DNA from: Clostridia bacterium | Lineage (GTDB): Bacteria > Bacillota > Clostridia > Peptostreptococcales > Acidaminobacteraceae | Direction: 5' to 3' | Length of the DNA: 58,193 bases | Assembly: GCA_014859095.1 (NCBI GenBank) | Contig: JACUUV010000013.1 | Location: 1 to 58,193, forward strand | In this document: piece by piece, positions 48,781-57,934 of the stretch | Numbering within the stretch: the first letter of the stretch is position 1 | How the letters are laid out: every line of letters begins with the position of its first letter | Program-made: the position numbers and the translations under genes | The notes under the pieces: model-generated | What the model was told of the DNA's origin: nothing | What the model saw: only the letters and a program-made list of their open reading frames with translations | Database searches by the model: none

Positions 48781-50454
48781 ATGAAAAGATTTTTATCGCT
48801 ACTTTTGGTGTTAGTCATGATGACTTCGCTATTGGCAGCGTGTGGTTCAAAAGCACCAGAACCGACCACACCAGTTGCTGAAAAACCCACTGACACACCG
48901 GCTCCAACAGACAAACCAGCAGAAACAACTCCTCAAGTTTTATTGTGGAACGTTGGTGCTGACCCTAAAACCATCGATCCTACACTTAACGGTGCAAGCG
49001 ATGGTGGTGATGTAATCAATCAGACATTTGAATCATTAACCAGAGAAAAAAGTGGTATCGTTTATCCTGGTATCGCAGAATCTTGGGATGTGTCCGAAGA
49101 CGGCTTGACAGTCACTTTCCATTTGAGAGAGTCAAATTGGTCTGATGGATCTCCACTTACCGCTCATGATTTCGTTTACTCATGGAAACGTGGAATGGAT
49201 CCAGCTGCAGCATCTGAGTATTCTTGGATTTGGGAATATACAAATGTTGTTGGTGCTGCTGATGCGGCTTTTGGAGAAGGATCTCTTGATGATGTTGGTA
49301 TCACTGCTCTTGACGACTATACACTTGAAGTCAAGCTCAACAATCCAACAGATTACATCTTAAGCTTACTTTCTTTCTATCACTTCATGCCTGTAAAGCA
49401 ATCTGCTGTAGAAGCAAAAGCTGATGGCGCATGGGCAAAAGATCCAGCTCTTGCAGTATCAAATGGACCATTTGTCTTGACTTCTTATAGAATCGGACAA
49501 GGTCTTACACTTGAAAAGAATCCAGAGTACTGGAATGCAGCAAATGTAATGCTCGATAAAATTGATGCAGTATTTATTGACGAAGCATCTACAGCTTACC
49601 AAGCTTACCAAAGCGGTGAGTTACAATTTATACCACAGGTGCCGACTGCAGAAATACCTAGATTGATCGCAGAAGATCCGGAGTTCTATGTATTCCCATT
49701 GCTCGGAACTTACTACTACAACTTCAACTTGAACCTCGACCTTTGGGCAGATGTTCGCGTCAGAAAAGCGATCAATATGGCAATCGATAGAGAATTGATC
49801 ACTGATACACTTGGTGCAGGTCAAGTACCAGCAGCTGGATTCGTACCACCTGGATTACTTGATGACAAAGGAAATGACTTCTTTGAAACAGCAGGAACTT
49901 ACGGTCTTGCAACAGATGGCAGCAAAATAGCTGAAGCTCAAGCACTTTTGGCTGAAGCTGGATTCCCAGGCGGAGCCGGTTTCCCAGCATTCACAATCAT
50001 GTACAATACTTCAGAAGCACACCAAATGGTTGCTGAAATCATTCAAGAAATGTTGAAAACAAATCTTGGTCTTAACGCTTCTCTTGAGAACCAAGAGTGG
50101 GCGGTATTCCAAGACACTAGAAAAGTTGGCGATTACGAACTTGCTCGTGGTGGTTGGTTGACAGACTTTATGGATCCAAGTGGTCTTTTAAGTGTCTTCA
50201 CAACTGGCAACGCTTACAACGATCCTAAATTCAGCAATGCAGAATATGACAGATTATTGTCACTTTCAGCTCAAACTAGAGGCGATGAGCACTTTGATGC
50301 CCTTTACGCAGCTCAAGACATCTTGATGACTGAACTTCCAATCGTTCCTATATATCACTATTCTGACTTCATGTTGGTTTCTGACGTTGTCGTTGGATGG
50401 GACAGATCTGTACTTGGAACTGTTGACTTCAGTGGTGTTTCAATCGTTAAATAA
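48781..50454 (+). CDS. oppA: Oligopeptide-binding lipoprotein OppA (SBP family 5)
   Basis: A signal peptide ends with lipobox LLAAC (Cys at residue 21), followed by a Pro/Thr-rich linker (about 25-55). The SBP_bac_5 body has LREGVKWSDG-like HLRESNWSDGSPLTAHDFVYSWKR, and DVRVRKAINMAIDRELI at about 322-338, the family signature. The 557-aa length is typical of oligopeptide-binding proteins. It is the last gene of the operon with its own strong AAGGAGGA ribosome site. Codon use appears more biased than that of its neighbours, as expected for an abundant protein. Confidence 0.93.
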   Translation: MKRFLSLLLVLVMMTSLLAACGSKAPEPTTPVAEKPTDTPAPTDKPAETTPQVLLWNVGADPKTIDPTLNGASDGGDVINQTFESLTREKSGIVYPGIAESWDVSEDGLTVTFHLRESNWSDGSPLTAHDFVYSWKRGMDPAAASEYSWIWEYTNVVGAADAAFGEGSLDDVGITALDDYTLEVKLNNPTDYILSLLSFYHFMPVKQSAVEAKADGAWAKDPALAVSNGPFVLTSYRIGQGLTLEKNPEYWNAANVMLDKIDAVFIDEASTAYQAYQSGELQFIPQVPTAEIPRLIAEDPEFYVFPLLGTYYYNFNLNLDLWADVRVRKAINMAIDRELITDTLGAGQVPAAGFVPPGLLDDKGNDFFETAGTYGLATDGSKIAEAQALLAEAGFPGGAGFPAFTIMYNTSEAHQMVAEIIQEMLKTNLGLNASLENQEWAVFQDTRKVGDYELARGGWLTDFMDPSGLLSVFTTGNAYNDPKFSNAEYDRLLSLSAQTRGDEHFDALYAAQDILMTELPIVPIYHYSDFMLVSDVVVGWDRSVLGTVDFSGVSIVK

Positions 50455-50489
50455 TTAAGTTTTCGGAGATTGATTGTAATTTCCTGTTC

Positions 50490-50530
50490 AAAGAGTTTGT
50501 CCCGATAGGATTACGGGACAAACTCTTTTT
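50490..50530 (+). terminator. Strong terminator of the opp operon
   Basis: AAAGAGTTTGTCCCG is the perfect complement of CGGGACAAACTCTTT (15 bp), with a 9-nt loop and T-run. Confidence 0.95.
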
Positions 50531-50572
50531 TATTGCCTTGGATCCGTGGTATAATAGCATGAGGTGTTTGAA

Positions 50573-51044
50573 ATGATCATACTTGAAACAGAGAGGCTAC
50601 TCATCAGAGACCATATTGAAGAGGATCAGGGCGATTTGTTTGATGTCATATCCAGACCGGTTGAGATGAGATTTATCATAGATTTTTTTTGCGATCATTG
50701 AGAAAGAGACTTCAAAATATGTCGGTGAAATCGGATTCACAGTACTTGATGGGAATTCATCCGGAACGTTGCTTGAATTGGGTTGTTTTACGAAAAGAGA
50801 ATTCTGGGGGCAGGGATTGACAACCGAAGCTGCAAAAGCATGTGTTGATTATGCCTTCAAAGAACTTGATGCATGGAAAATAACGACTGGGTGTGTCAAA
50901 GAAAATCTGGCATCCGAGCGCATCATGATCAAATTAGGGCTTCGTAAAGAAGGCGAATTGAGAAACCATCAGTCCGTTGATGGAGAGTGGAAAGATAGAG
51001 TGGTCTATGGATTGCTAAAATCTGAATATCAAATGGAGGCTTAA
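50573..51044 (+). pseudogene. GNAT-family acetyltransferase gene broken by deletion and frameshift
   Basis: The ATG at 50573 opens a typical RimJ-like start (MIILETERLLIRDHIEEDQG) that stops at TGA 50699-50701. The rest continues in another frame: KETSKYVGEIGFTVLD, GCFTKREFWGQGLTTEAAKACVDYAF with the acetyl-CoA loop, NLASERIMIKLGLRKEGELR. Between the two parts about 30-40 residues expected in this family are missing, and the break lies next to a run of eight T (50681-50690 region). The promoter TGGTATAAT at about 50548-50556 remains. It is probably non-functional. Confidence 0.75.
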
Positions 51045-51046
51045 TA

Positions 51047-51538
51047 ATGTCGAGTAATTTCTATAGTTATAGTTTGATGGTATTTCTATGTTCAATGGTG
51101 ATCTTCAGCGATTCAAGAAGAAGAATCCTTAAGAAAGAGGACATCCGATACCGCATTAAAGAAGAAAAAAAACACAAGCACCTCTTCTATGCTTTAGGTC
51201 TTCTTGTTCCTGTTGTAATTTTAGTTTCGGGAATGTTTTATGAGAAAAGCATACTCATTAAAATTCTGATATTCATAATGTCAGTTGAGATGGGCATCAT
51301 CTGGACGATCATTCAGCTTGGAGACACCTTGATCACAAAAGATTCACTGGGTAAGGCATGGTATACAAGAATCAGTACCATCGAGTACTTCGATGTACTC
51401 AGAGCAAAAGGCCGTCCATATCTGGTGTTCAGAAAGGCGAAAAGCAGACGACAGGAAATGGTTTGGCTAAGTGAATGTGATGTAAAGCCTGTTTTGGAGC
51501 ATCTCAATGCACTGAATATAGCCATCAAAAAAACATAG
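51047..51538 (+). CDS. Membrane protein with soluble C-terminal domain, unknown function
   Basis: This 163-aa product has one N-terminal hydrophobic segment (about 6-20), two more (about 45-65 and 70-92) and a C-terminal domain of about 65 residues (GDTLITKDSLGKAWYTRIST and onward, YLVFRKAKSRRQEMVWLSE). The tail looks like a beta-rich PH-like or DUF5673-like domain, but this is tentative. GGAGG lies 7 nt before the ATG, which follows the broken GNAT gene by 2 bp. The layout is similar to that of the 31354 gene. Confidence 0.65.
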   Translation: MSSNFYSYSLMVFLCSMVIFSDSRRRILKKEDIRYRIKEEKKHKHLFYALGLLVPVVILVSGMFYEKSILIKILIFIMSVEMGIIWTIIQLGDTLITKDSLGKAWYTRISTIEYFDVLRAKGRPYLVFRKAKSRRQEMVWLSECDVKPVLEHLNALNIAIKKT

Positions 51539-51578
51539 TTGCTTTTGGAATTTCATATGTATTCGATTATGTATACTT

Positions 51579-51615
51579 ATAGACAAGTTTTTATTAGACT
51601 TGTCTATTCTTTTTA
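51579..51615 (+). terminator. Terminator before the liv operon
   Basis: ATAGACAAGT and ACTTGTCTAT are perfect complements around a 9-nt loop, then TCTTTTT. Confidence 0.85.
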
Positions 51616-51677
51616 AGTTTTGAAGCATTGAAATCACGCGAACAGTTTTATTTATACGTATAAAAAAAACAATACTA

Positions 51678-51708
51678 TTGATTTTAACCGCGATGGTGGT
51701 ATTATAAT
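51678..51708 (+). promoter_or_regulatory. Probable livK promoter
   Basis: TTGATT at 51678-51683, 19-nt spacer, perfect TATAAT at 51703-51708, about 65 nt upstream of the start codon. Confidence 0.5.
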
Positions 51709-51774
51709 GAGTAATGTTAATAAAGTTTAACATGAGTGTGAACAAAAAAACAATTTTTATTTAGGGGGATTTCT

Positions 51775-52932
51775 ATGAAAAGGATTGCACTACTCTTAGT
51801 TCTCGTAATGGTCTTATCAATTCCGTTGACTGCATGTCAATCATCGGATAATGGGAGCACTGCAGACAGCGACGTGATAAAGTTTGGTGTTTTTGAGCCA
51901 TTGACAGGTGCTAACGCAGCTGGTGGAGCAATGGAAATCGAAGGTATCGAACTTGCCCAAGAGCTTTATCCTGAAGTGCTTGGCAAGAAAATCGAACTCG
52001 TCATAGTGGACAACAAATCTGACAAGGTGGAAGCCGCAAATGCTGCAACAAAACTTGTAGATCAAGACAAAGTCAACGCGATTATCGGTTCATGGGGATC
52101 TTCATTCTCAATGGCTGCTGGCCCAATCGTAATGGAAGCTGGTATACCGGCAGTTGGAACGTCATGTACCAACCCGCTTGTTACTCTTGGAAACGACTAT
52201 TATTTCAGAGTAACATTCATCGACTCTTTTCAAGGTGTCGTAATGGCGAACTACGCGTTTACTGAACTCGGTGCTACAAAAGTGGCAATCGTTCAAGAAA
52301 TTTCAAACGATTACTCAGTAGGTCTTGTTAAGTTCTTTACTGATGAATTTGTTAGATTGACTGGCGATCCAGGCTCAATTTTATACGTCGCCAATTACAA
52401 CACCGGTGATCAGGATTTTACAGCACAACTCACAAATATCAAACAACTCAATCCGGATGCGATTTTTGCACCTGGAAACTACAGTGAATCTGCAATGTTG
52501 ATCAAGCAAGCAAAAGAACTCGATATCAAGGCGCCGTTTCTTGGTGCGGACACTTGGGAAACTCCTGAGTTTATAGATATCGGTGGTTCAGCTGTAGATG
52601 GCGCAGTGTTCTCGACTTTCTTCGATTCACAGGTTCCTTTGACACCTGAATCTTCAGTGTTCCTGGACGCATATAGAGCCAAATTCAACAAGGAACCCGC
52701 TTCAGTTACTGCTCTTGCATATGACGCATATATCTTGCTTGTGGATGCGATCGAAAGAGCTGGCAGTGCAGAACCGGGAAAAATCAAAGAAGCATTGGCT
52801 GCAACAGCAGGATTTGACGGCGCAGCAGGTGTGGTAACATTAGACGAAAATGGTGATGCGGTTAAAAACGCAGTCATCAAAACAGTTAAAAATGGGGAGT
52901 TCACATATTTGACAACTATTTCACCTCAGTAA
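51775..52932 (+). CDS. Branched-chain amino acid-type ABC substrate-binding lipoprotein
   Basis: The signal peptide ends with lipobox PLTAC (Cys at residue 21). The type I periplasmic binding fold follows: IKFGVFEPLTGANAAGGAMEIEGIELAQE, VNAIIGSWGSSFSMAAGPIVMEAGIPAVGTSC and AIFAPGNYSESAMLIKQAKELD, matching LivJ/LivK-like proteins. The length is 385 aa. It heads the operon, and a hairpin after it could limit expression of the membrane genes. The ligand may be Leu/Ile/Val or another amino acid or amide; sequence alone does not decide. Confidence 0.9.
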   Translation: MKRIALLLVLVMVLSIPLTACQSSDNGSTADSDVIKFGVFEPLTGANAAGGAMEIEGIELAQELYPEVLGKKIELVIVDNKSDKVEAANAATKLVDQDKVNAIIGSWGSSFSMAAGPIVMEAGIPAVGTSCTNPLVTLGNDYYFRVTFIDSFQGVVMANYAFTELGATKVAIVQEISNDYSVGLVKFFTDEFVRLTGDPGSILYVANYNTGDQDFTAQLTNIKQLNPDAIFAPGNYSESAMLIKQAKELDIKAPFLGADTWETPEFIDIGGSAVDGAVFSTFFDSQVPLTPESSVFLDAYRAKFNKEPASVTALAYDAYILLVDAIERAGSAEPGKIKEALAATAGFDGAAGVVTLDENGDAVKNAVIKTVKNGEFTYLTTISPQ

Positions 52933-52945
52933 TATTCAGTGAATT

Positions 52946-52982
52946 AAAAAAAGGTGCAGATGAAGTGTCTGTACCTTTTTTA
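52946..52982 (+). terminator. Attenuating terminator between the binding protein and the permease genes
   Basis: AAAAAAGGTxCAGA pairs with TCTGxACCTTTTTT around a 7-nt loop, giving a stem with a T-run 20 nt before the next start codon. Partial readthrough would leave the binding protein in excess. Confidence 0.75.
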
Positions 52983-53001
52983 ATTATTTTGGAGGACTCA
53001 T

Positions 53002-53895
53002 ATGTCGCTTAATACTTTTATGCAGCACTTGAGCAATGGTTTGGCGCTAGGCAGTTTATATGCCTTGATTGCAATAGGTTATACCATGGTTTATGGTATT
53101 CTAAGACTTATTAACTTTGCTCATGGTGATATTTTCATGATCTCAACTTATATCATTTTCTACAGTGTCACATTGTTTTTAATGCCGTGGTGGGTGGCAT
53201 TCGTGGTTGCCATACTTTTGACAGGCGCATTTGGGATCTTGGTTGAAAGACTCGCATATAGGTCTCTCAGGAACTCCCCCAAAATTTCAGTCATGATTTC
53301 CGCCATTGGTGCGTCCTATTTGATTCAAAATTTAGCCATCGTTATTTTTGGTGGTAGACCAAAAGCATTTCCAATACCTGAATTTTTCAATAAAGTGGTC
53401 TATGTCAACACAATTTCGATTCCGGTAGCGAATTTCTTCATCCCGGGAATAACAATGGCGGCTCTTGTAATTTTACTTTATATTGTCAACAAAACCAAAA
53501 CAGGTATGGCGATGCGTGCTGTTTCAAGAGACTATGAAGCGGCGAGACTCATGGGAATCAATGTGGATACGATCATTTCCATCACTTTTTTTATGGGATC
53601 GATTCTTGCGGCATTGGGTGGTATGATGTGGGGCATCAAGTATCCGAACCTGATTCCGCTTATGGGACTTATGCCTGGACTAAAAGCATTTATCGCTGCT
53701 GTAATCGGCGGTATTGGTAACATAAAAGGTGCGGTTGTCGGCGGATTTTTACTTGGTATGTCTGAAATCATGCTGATTGCATTTTTACCTTCAATGACCG
53801 GTTATAGGGATGCATTTGCATTTGTCATACTAATTGTGATATTGCTCATAAAACCTTCAGGGCTATTGGGCGAAAATTTGGCAGAGAAGGTGTGA
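53002..53895 (+). CDS. livH: Branched-chain amino acid-type ABC permease LivH
   Basis: This 297-aa membrane protein starts with the characteristic GLALGSLYALIAIGYTMVYGILRLINFAHGDIFM. The loop MAMRAVSRDYEAARLMGINVDTIISITFFMGSILAALGGMM contains the conserved R-A-x-x-x-x-x-x-A-x-L-M-G segment of LivH/LivM, the ATPase contact. About eight hydrophobic segments are seen. GGAGG precedes the ATG. The gene order is livK-H-M-G-F. Confidence 0.92.
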   Translation: MSLNTFMQHLSNGLALGSLYALIAIGYTMVYGILRLINFAHGDIFMISTYIIFYSVTLFLMPWWVAFVVAILLTGAFGILVERLAYRSLRNSPKISVMISAIGASYLIQNLAIVIFGGRPKAFPIPEFFNKVVYVNTISIPVANFFIPGITMAALVILLYIVNKTKTGMAMRAVSRDYEAARLMGINVDTIISITFFMGSILAALGGMMWGIKYPNLIPLMGLMPGLKAFIAAVIGGIGNIKGAVVGGFLLGMSEIMLIAFLPSMTGYRDAFAFVILIVILLIKPSGLLGENLAEKV

Positions 53896-53899
53896 TGAG

Positions 53900-54946
53900 A
53901 TGAAAAGAGAAAATATAATCAGAATAGGGTTGATTGTACTTGTAGTTTTAGTTCTCGCCATACTGAATTCCACACTTGGTAATTATCAACTGAGAATATT
54001 GAATTTGGCTGGAATTTATGTTGTATTGGGATTAAGTTTGAATCTGATCAACGGATTTGCCGGTCTATTTTCACTGGGACATGCCGGATTCATGGCAATA
54101 GGTGCATATACGAGTGCGCTCCTTACAATGTCAGTCGCACAAAAACAATCCAATTTTTTCGTGAAGCCTATAGTGCCATGGCTTGCTAATATTGAGATGC
54201 CATTTCTTCCAGCGATGCTGATCGGTGGACTTGTTGCGGCGGTTCTTGGAACTTTGATAGCGGCTCCGATTCTTAGACTCAGAGACGATTATCTTGCTAT
54301 TGCCACACTGGGCTTCAGTGAAATCATCAGAGTAATCTTCACAAATACGATGTCACTCACCAATGGTGCTCTCGGGCTCAAGGGGTTGACGCGATATACG
54401 AATGTACCATACAGTTGGGGGATTGCGATCCTAACCATATTATTCATGTTTTCATTGAGACGCAGCAGCTATGGTAAAGCCTTTATGGCCATCAGAGAAG
54501 ATGATGTGGCTGCTGAATCCATGGGAATCGATCTTTTCAAGCACAAATTGCTTGCTTTTACCATTGGATCGTTTTTTGCAGGAATCGGTGGTGCGTTACT
54601 TGCACACCTCATGGGTACAATTGATCCTCTGATGTTCAGATTCCTGATGACTTTCAATGTTCTGTTGATTGTTGTTTTAGGTGGTATCGGCAGTATAACC
54701 GGTACGGTGATTTCTGCAGTGGTAGTGACAGTAGCCATGGAAGTCCTTCGTTTCCTCGACGGAACTATTGACCTTGGCTTTATGGTGATTCAAAGTGTTC
54801 CAGGTATGAGAATGGTGCTTTTTTCGATTCTCCTCATGTTGGTGGTGTTGTTTTATCAGAACGGACTTATGGGACGGGATGAGATCACACTGGATTCCAT
54901 GGGTAAGTTTTATAAAAACAAAATCAAGAAAGGGGCCAAATCATGA
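53900..54946 (+). CDS. livM: Branched-chain amino acid-type ABC permease LivM
   Basis: This 348-aa partner permease contains NLAGIYVVLGLSLNLINGFAGLFSLGHAGFMAIGAYTSALL near the N-terminus and KAFMAIREDDVAAESMGIDLFKHKLLAFTIGSFFAGIGGALLAH, both LivM hallmarks. The C-terminal tail is basic. It starts 4 bp after livH and overlaps livG by 4 bp. Confidence 0.92.
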   Translation: MKRENIIRIGLIVLVVLVLAILNSTLGNYQLRILNLAGIYVVLGLSLNLINGFAGLFSLGHAGFMAIGAYTSALLTMSVAQKQSNFFVKPIVPWLANIEMPFLPAMLIGGLVAAVLGTLIAAPILRLRDDYLAIATLGFSEIIRVIFTNTMSLTNGALGLKGLTRYTNVPYSWGIAILTILFMFSLRRSSYGKAFMAIREDDVAAESMGIDLFKHKLLAFTIGSFFAGIGGALLAHLMGTIDPLMFRFLMTFNVLLIVVLGGIGSITGTVISAVVVTVAMEVLRFLDGTIDLGFMVIQSVPGMRMVLFSILLMLVVLFYQNGLMGRDEITLDSMGKFYKNKIKKGAKS

Positions 54947-55707
54947 GTATTTTGAAGACAGAAAATATCACTATGAGATTTGGTGGCCTTACCGCTGTTG
55001 CAGGGCTCAACTTGGATATCGCAGAAGATAGTATCGTTGGTTTGATTGGGCCGAATGGTGCCGGTAAAACAACTGTTTTCAATATGATCACAGGTGTTTA
55101 CACTCCAAGCGAAGGCGATATATTTTTTGATGGAAATTCCATCAAGAAGCTTAAACCACATTTAATCACAAAGAAAGGCATCGCACGTACATTCCAAAAC
55201 ATAAGATTGTTCAAGGATTTGACAGTGCTGGACAATGTCATCATCGCCCATCATTTGAGATTGGATTCCAATATATTTTCAGCAGTGATGAGATTGCCTG
55301 ATTATACTAAAAAGGAAAGTGCTGTTATTCAAAAGTCACTCGACTTGCTGGAAGATGTCGGTTTGATGGAATACAAAGATGATAAAGCGAGTTCACTGCC
55401 ATACGGTAAGCAAAGAAAACTGGAGATCGCAAGGGCGCTCGCAACAGAACCGAGACTGCTATTGCTTGATGAACCGGCAGCTGGTATGAATCCTCAAGAG
55501 TCCATTGAACTAATGGAGTTCGTTAAAGAAATCCGCAAGAAATTCAAAGTGTCGATACTGATGATTGAACATCACATGCAAGTCATCATGGGAGTCTGTG
55601 AGAAAATATATGTCCTTGATTATGGAGTCAATATAGCTGAAGGCAGTGCCTTTGAAGTGCAGAACAACCCAAAAGTCATCGAAGCTTATTTAGGGGTGGA
55701 CGAATGA
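54943..55707 (+). CDS. livG: Branched-chain amino acid-type ABC ATPase LivG
   Basis: The 254-aa ATPase has Walker A GPNGAGKTTVFNMITG, Q-loop RTFQNIRLF, and Walker B LLLLDEPAAGMNPQE. The signature is degenerate, LPYGKQRKLEIARAL, as is usual for LivG, and the C-terminal GVNIAEGSAFEVQNNPKVIEAYLG is the family ending. It overlaps livF by 4 bp. Confidence 0.93.
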   Translation: MSILKTENITMRFGGLTAVAGLNLDIAEDSIVGLIGPNGAGKTTVFNMITGVYTPSEGDIFFDGNSIKKLKPHLITKKGIARTFQNIRLFKDLTVLDNVIIAHHLRLDSNIFSAVMRLPDYTKKESAVIQKSLDLLEDVGLMEYKDDKASSLPYGKQRKLEIARALATEPRLLLLDEPAAGMNPQESIELMEFVKEIRKKFKVSILMIEHHMQVIMGVCEKIYVLDYGVNIAEGSAFEVQNNPKVIEAYLGVDE

Positions 55708-56408
55708 TAAAAATTAACGATTTAAATGTATATTATGGTGGTATACACGCCATCAAAGGTATTTCTCTGGAAGTTCCAAAAGGAAAGATCATTAGCCTGA
55801 TCGGTGCGAATGGAGCTGGGAAAAGCACAACACTACGTGCAATCATGACACTTGAAAGACCTAAATCGGGTACCATAATTTATAAAGATAAGGACATCAC
55901 ATTTGAAAAAACTCAGAACCTTGTAAAGAATGGCTTGGTTTTGGTTCCAGAAGGTAGAAGAGTGTTCACAAATCTCACTGTTGAGGAAAATCTTATTTTG
56001 GGATCGTATGCCAGAAAATATTCTGAGGAAGTGCAAAAAGATATGGAATGGGTCTACGAACTTTTTCCTCGATTACTTGAAAGGAAAAAGCAAAAAGCGG
56101 GTACCATGTCCGGCGGAGAGCAACAGATGTTGGCCGTTGGCAGAGCGCTTATGAGTAAACCTGAGGTACTTCTTATGGATGAACCGTCACTTGGACTTGC
56201 ACCTCTCATCGTCAAGGATATTTTTGAAATCATCAAGAAAATCAACAAACTGGGTGTCACAATCATGTTGATTGAGCAAAACGCCAAGGTCGCACTTGAA
56301 ATAGCGGACTACGGTTATGTAATGGAAGTTGGAAAGATAGTCCTTGAGGGCAAAGGCAAAGAACTGCTGGAAAACGAAAATGTTAAAAAAGCATATTTAG
56401 GCGCCTAA
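55704..56408 (+). CDS. livF: Branched-chain amino acid-type ABC ATPase LivF
   Basis: The 234-aa ATPase begins INDLNVYYGGIHAIKGISLE, with Walker A GANGAGKST, VPEGRRVFTNLTVEENL, signature MSGGEQQMLAVGRALM and Walker B VLLMDEPSLGLAP, the LivF consensus. The C-terminus ends KKAYLGA as usual. It is the last gene of the operon. Confidence 0.93.
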   Translation: MIKINDLNVYYGGIHAIKGISLEVPKGKIISLIGANGAGKSTTLRAIMTLERPKSGTIIYKDKDITFEKTQNLVKNGLVLVPEGRRVFTNLTVEENLILGSYARKYSEEVQKDMEWVYELFPRLLERKKQKAGTMSGGEQQMLAVGRALMSKPEVLLMDEPSLGLAPLIVKDIFEIIKKINKLGVTIMLIEQNAKVALEIADYGYVMEVGKIVLEGKGKELLENENVKKAYLGA

Positions 56409-56414
56409 CCACGA

Positions 56415-56446
56415 GCGGGATTGACAATAGTCAATCCTGCTTTTTT
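56415..56446 (+). terminator. Terminator of the liv operon
   Basis: GCGGGATTGAC pairs with GTCAATCCTGC (one G-U) around AATA, then six T. Confidence 0.92.
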
Positions 56447-56478
56447 CTGATAAAATCATTTTACAGGGGGTATGACAG

Positions 56479-57093
56479 ATGCATATTATGGAAGAACTCA
56501 CGATCATAGAAGGTGGATTATCCGATGTAATCAGGTTCTACGACAGTATCATAGAAGAATTTCCCAAAGGTGAACGCAAAGCCTTAGATGTTTTTATCAG
56601 ATTGTTTGAGACCGGAGACTACAAACTTTTAATTGCGTTTAGCGAAACTGGAATTGAGGTGGGATATGCTTTTTTATATACTATCAGAAAACTTAGTATA
56701 CTGTGGCTGGATTTCATAGTCATTCATCCAGAGTTTCAAGGAAAAGGCTATGGATCAAAATTCTTTGATAAGATGAGCAGTTTCTATGACAGTTATATTG
56801 GAATGCTTCTTGAGGTTGAGATTCCTGAGGAGGCAAATGAGAATCAGATGAGAAGAATTTCATTCTATGAGCGTATGGGAGCGGTAAGACTGAATCTGAA
56901 GTATTATCTGCCCAATGAATTTGGAGGTCTTGAAATGTACCTTTATTACAAGTCTTTCAACAGTAATGCATCTCCTGAAGCTGAAGTGGTCATCGCGGCC
57001 ATTGAATCGGCTTATGAATTCATACACAGTGATATAAGGGACAAGGAACTATGGCTTAGGCAAACAATAAACTCACAGGATGGAAATCAATGA
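56479..57093 (+). CDS. GNAT-family N-acetyltransferase
   Basis: The 204-aa protein has the GNAT core: LDFIVIHPEFQGKGYGSKFFDKM contains beta-4 and the acetyl-CoA loop QGKGYG, followed by RRISFYERMGAVRLNLKYYLP. A C-terminal extension of about 45 residues is not recognised. The substrate is unknown. AGGGGGT precedes the ATG by 7 nt. It overlaps the EamA transporter gene by 4 bp, so the two are translationally coupled. Confidence 0.85.
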   Translation: MHIMEELTIIEGGLSDVIRFYDSIIEEFPKGERKALDVFIRLFETGDYKLLIAFSETGIEVGYAFLYTIRKLSILWLDFIVIHPEFQGKGYGSKFFDKMSSFYDSYIGMLLEVEIPEEANENQMRRISFYERMGAVRLNLKYYLPNEFGGLEMYLYYKSFNSNASPEAEVVIAAIESAYEFIHSDIRDKELWLRQTINSQDGNQ

Positions 57094-57926
57094 AGAAAAA
57101 AGGCATAATATATATATTACTCTCAGCGTTGTTTTTTTCAATTATGGCTGCTTTTGTGAAAAGTGTGCCTGAATTACCACTTACTGAGAAAATGTTTTTT
57201 AGAAATTTGGTAGGACTTATTGCGGTTTCGTTTACTGTCTATAGAAAAAAGATCAAATTAAAACCCCAAAAACCGACTTTGATGTTTCTCAGATCACTTT
57301 TCGGGCTGATCGGAGTTGGACTTTATTATGCCGCGCTTGAGAGATTACCACTTGCCAATGCAGTTATTTTAAACAAATTATCCCCATTTTTTGTCATGGT
57401 GTTTGCGGTATTTTTTTTAAAGGAAAAAGTTAACCGACCACAGAAAATCGCTTTGTTTATTGCTATAGTCGGTGCGCTGTTTGTTGTTAGGCCGAGTCTT
57501 GATTATTCTCTGTTACCTGGTGTATTGGGACTTCTATCTGCTGCGTTTGCCGGGGCTGCATATACTGTGATTAGAAAATTGACGGCATATGATCCTCCGA
57601 TTTTGATCGTATTCTATTTTTGCTTGTTTTCGAGTGTTGTCCTTTTGCCGTTCATGGCAATCGAAGGTTTTGTAGTGCCTGATATCCCAGGATTTTTGTC
57701 TCTGATTGGGATTGGAGTTTCAGCGCTGATAGCACAGCTTTTCATGACCAATGCTTATCAATATGCACCTGCATCAGAGCTTTCCATCTACAGCTATTCG
57801 GATATCATTTTTTCATTTGTGATTGGTTTGGTGGTCTGGTTTGAACTCCCTGATGTCTTGTCGTTATTTGGTGGTATTTTGATCGTTCTTGGAGGTATAG
57901 TTAATTATATGAATTCACGAAAGTGA
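57090..57926 (+). CDS. EamA/DMT-superfamily transporter
   Basis: This 278-aa membrane protein has ten hydrophobic segments in two EamA repeats. The first runs from about 5 to 130 with FFRNLVGLIAVSFTVYRKK and NAVILNKLSPFFVMVFAVFFLKEKVNRPQKIAL. The second runs from about 140 to 275 and ends in the similar DVLSLFGGILIVLGGIVNYM. Family members export amino acids, nucleosides or other metabolites; the substrate cannot be predicted. It lies between two acetyltransferase genes in one operon-like run. Confidence 0.9.
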   Translation: MKKKGIIYILLSALFFSIMAAFVKSVPELPLTEKMFFRNLVGLIAVSFTVYRKKIKLKPQKPTLMFLRSLFGLIGVGLYYAALERLPLANAVILNKLSPFFVMVFAVFFLKEKVNRPQKIALFIAIVGALFVVRPSLDYSLLPGVLGLLSAAFAGAAYTVIRKLTAYDPPILIVFYFCLFSSVVLLPFMAIEGFVVPDIPGFLSLIGIGVSALIAQLFMTNAYQYAPASELSIYSYSDIIFSFVIGLVVWFELPDVLSLFGGILIVLGGIVNYMNSRK

Positions 57927-57934
57927 GGTAAACT

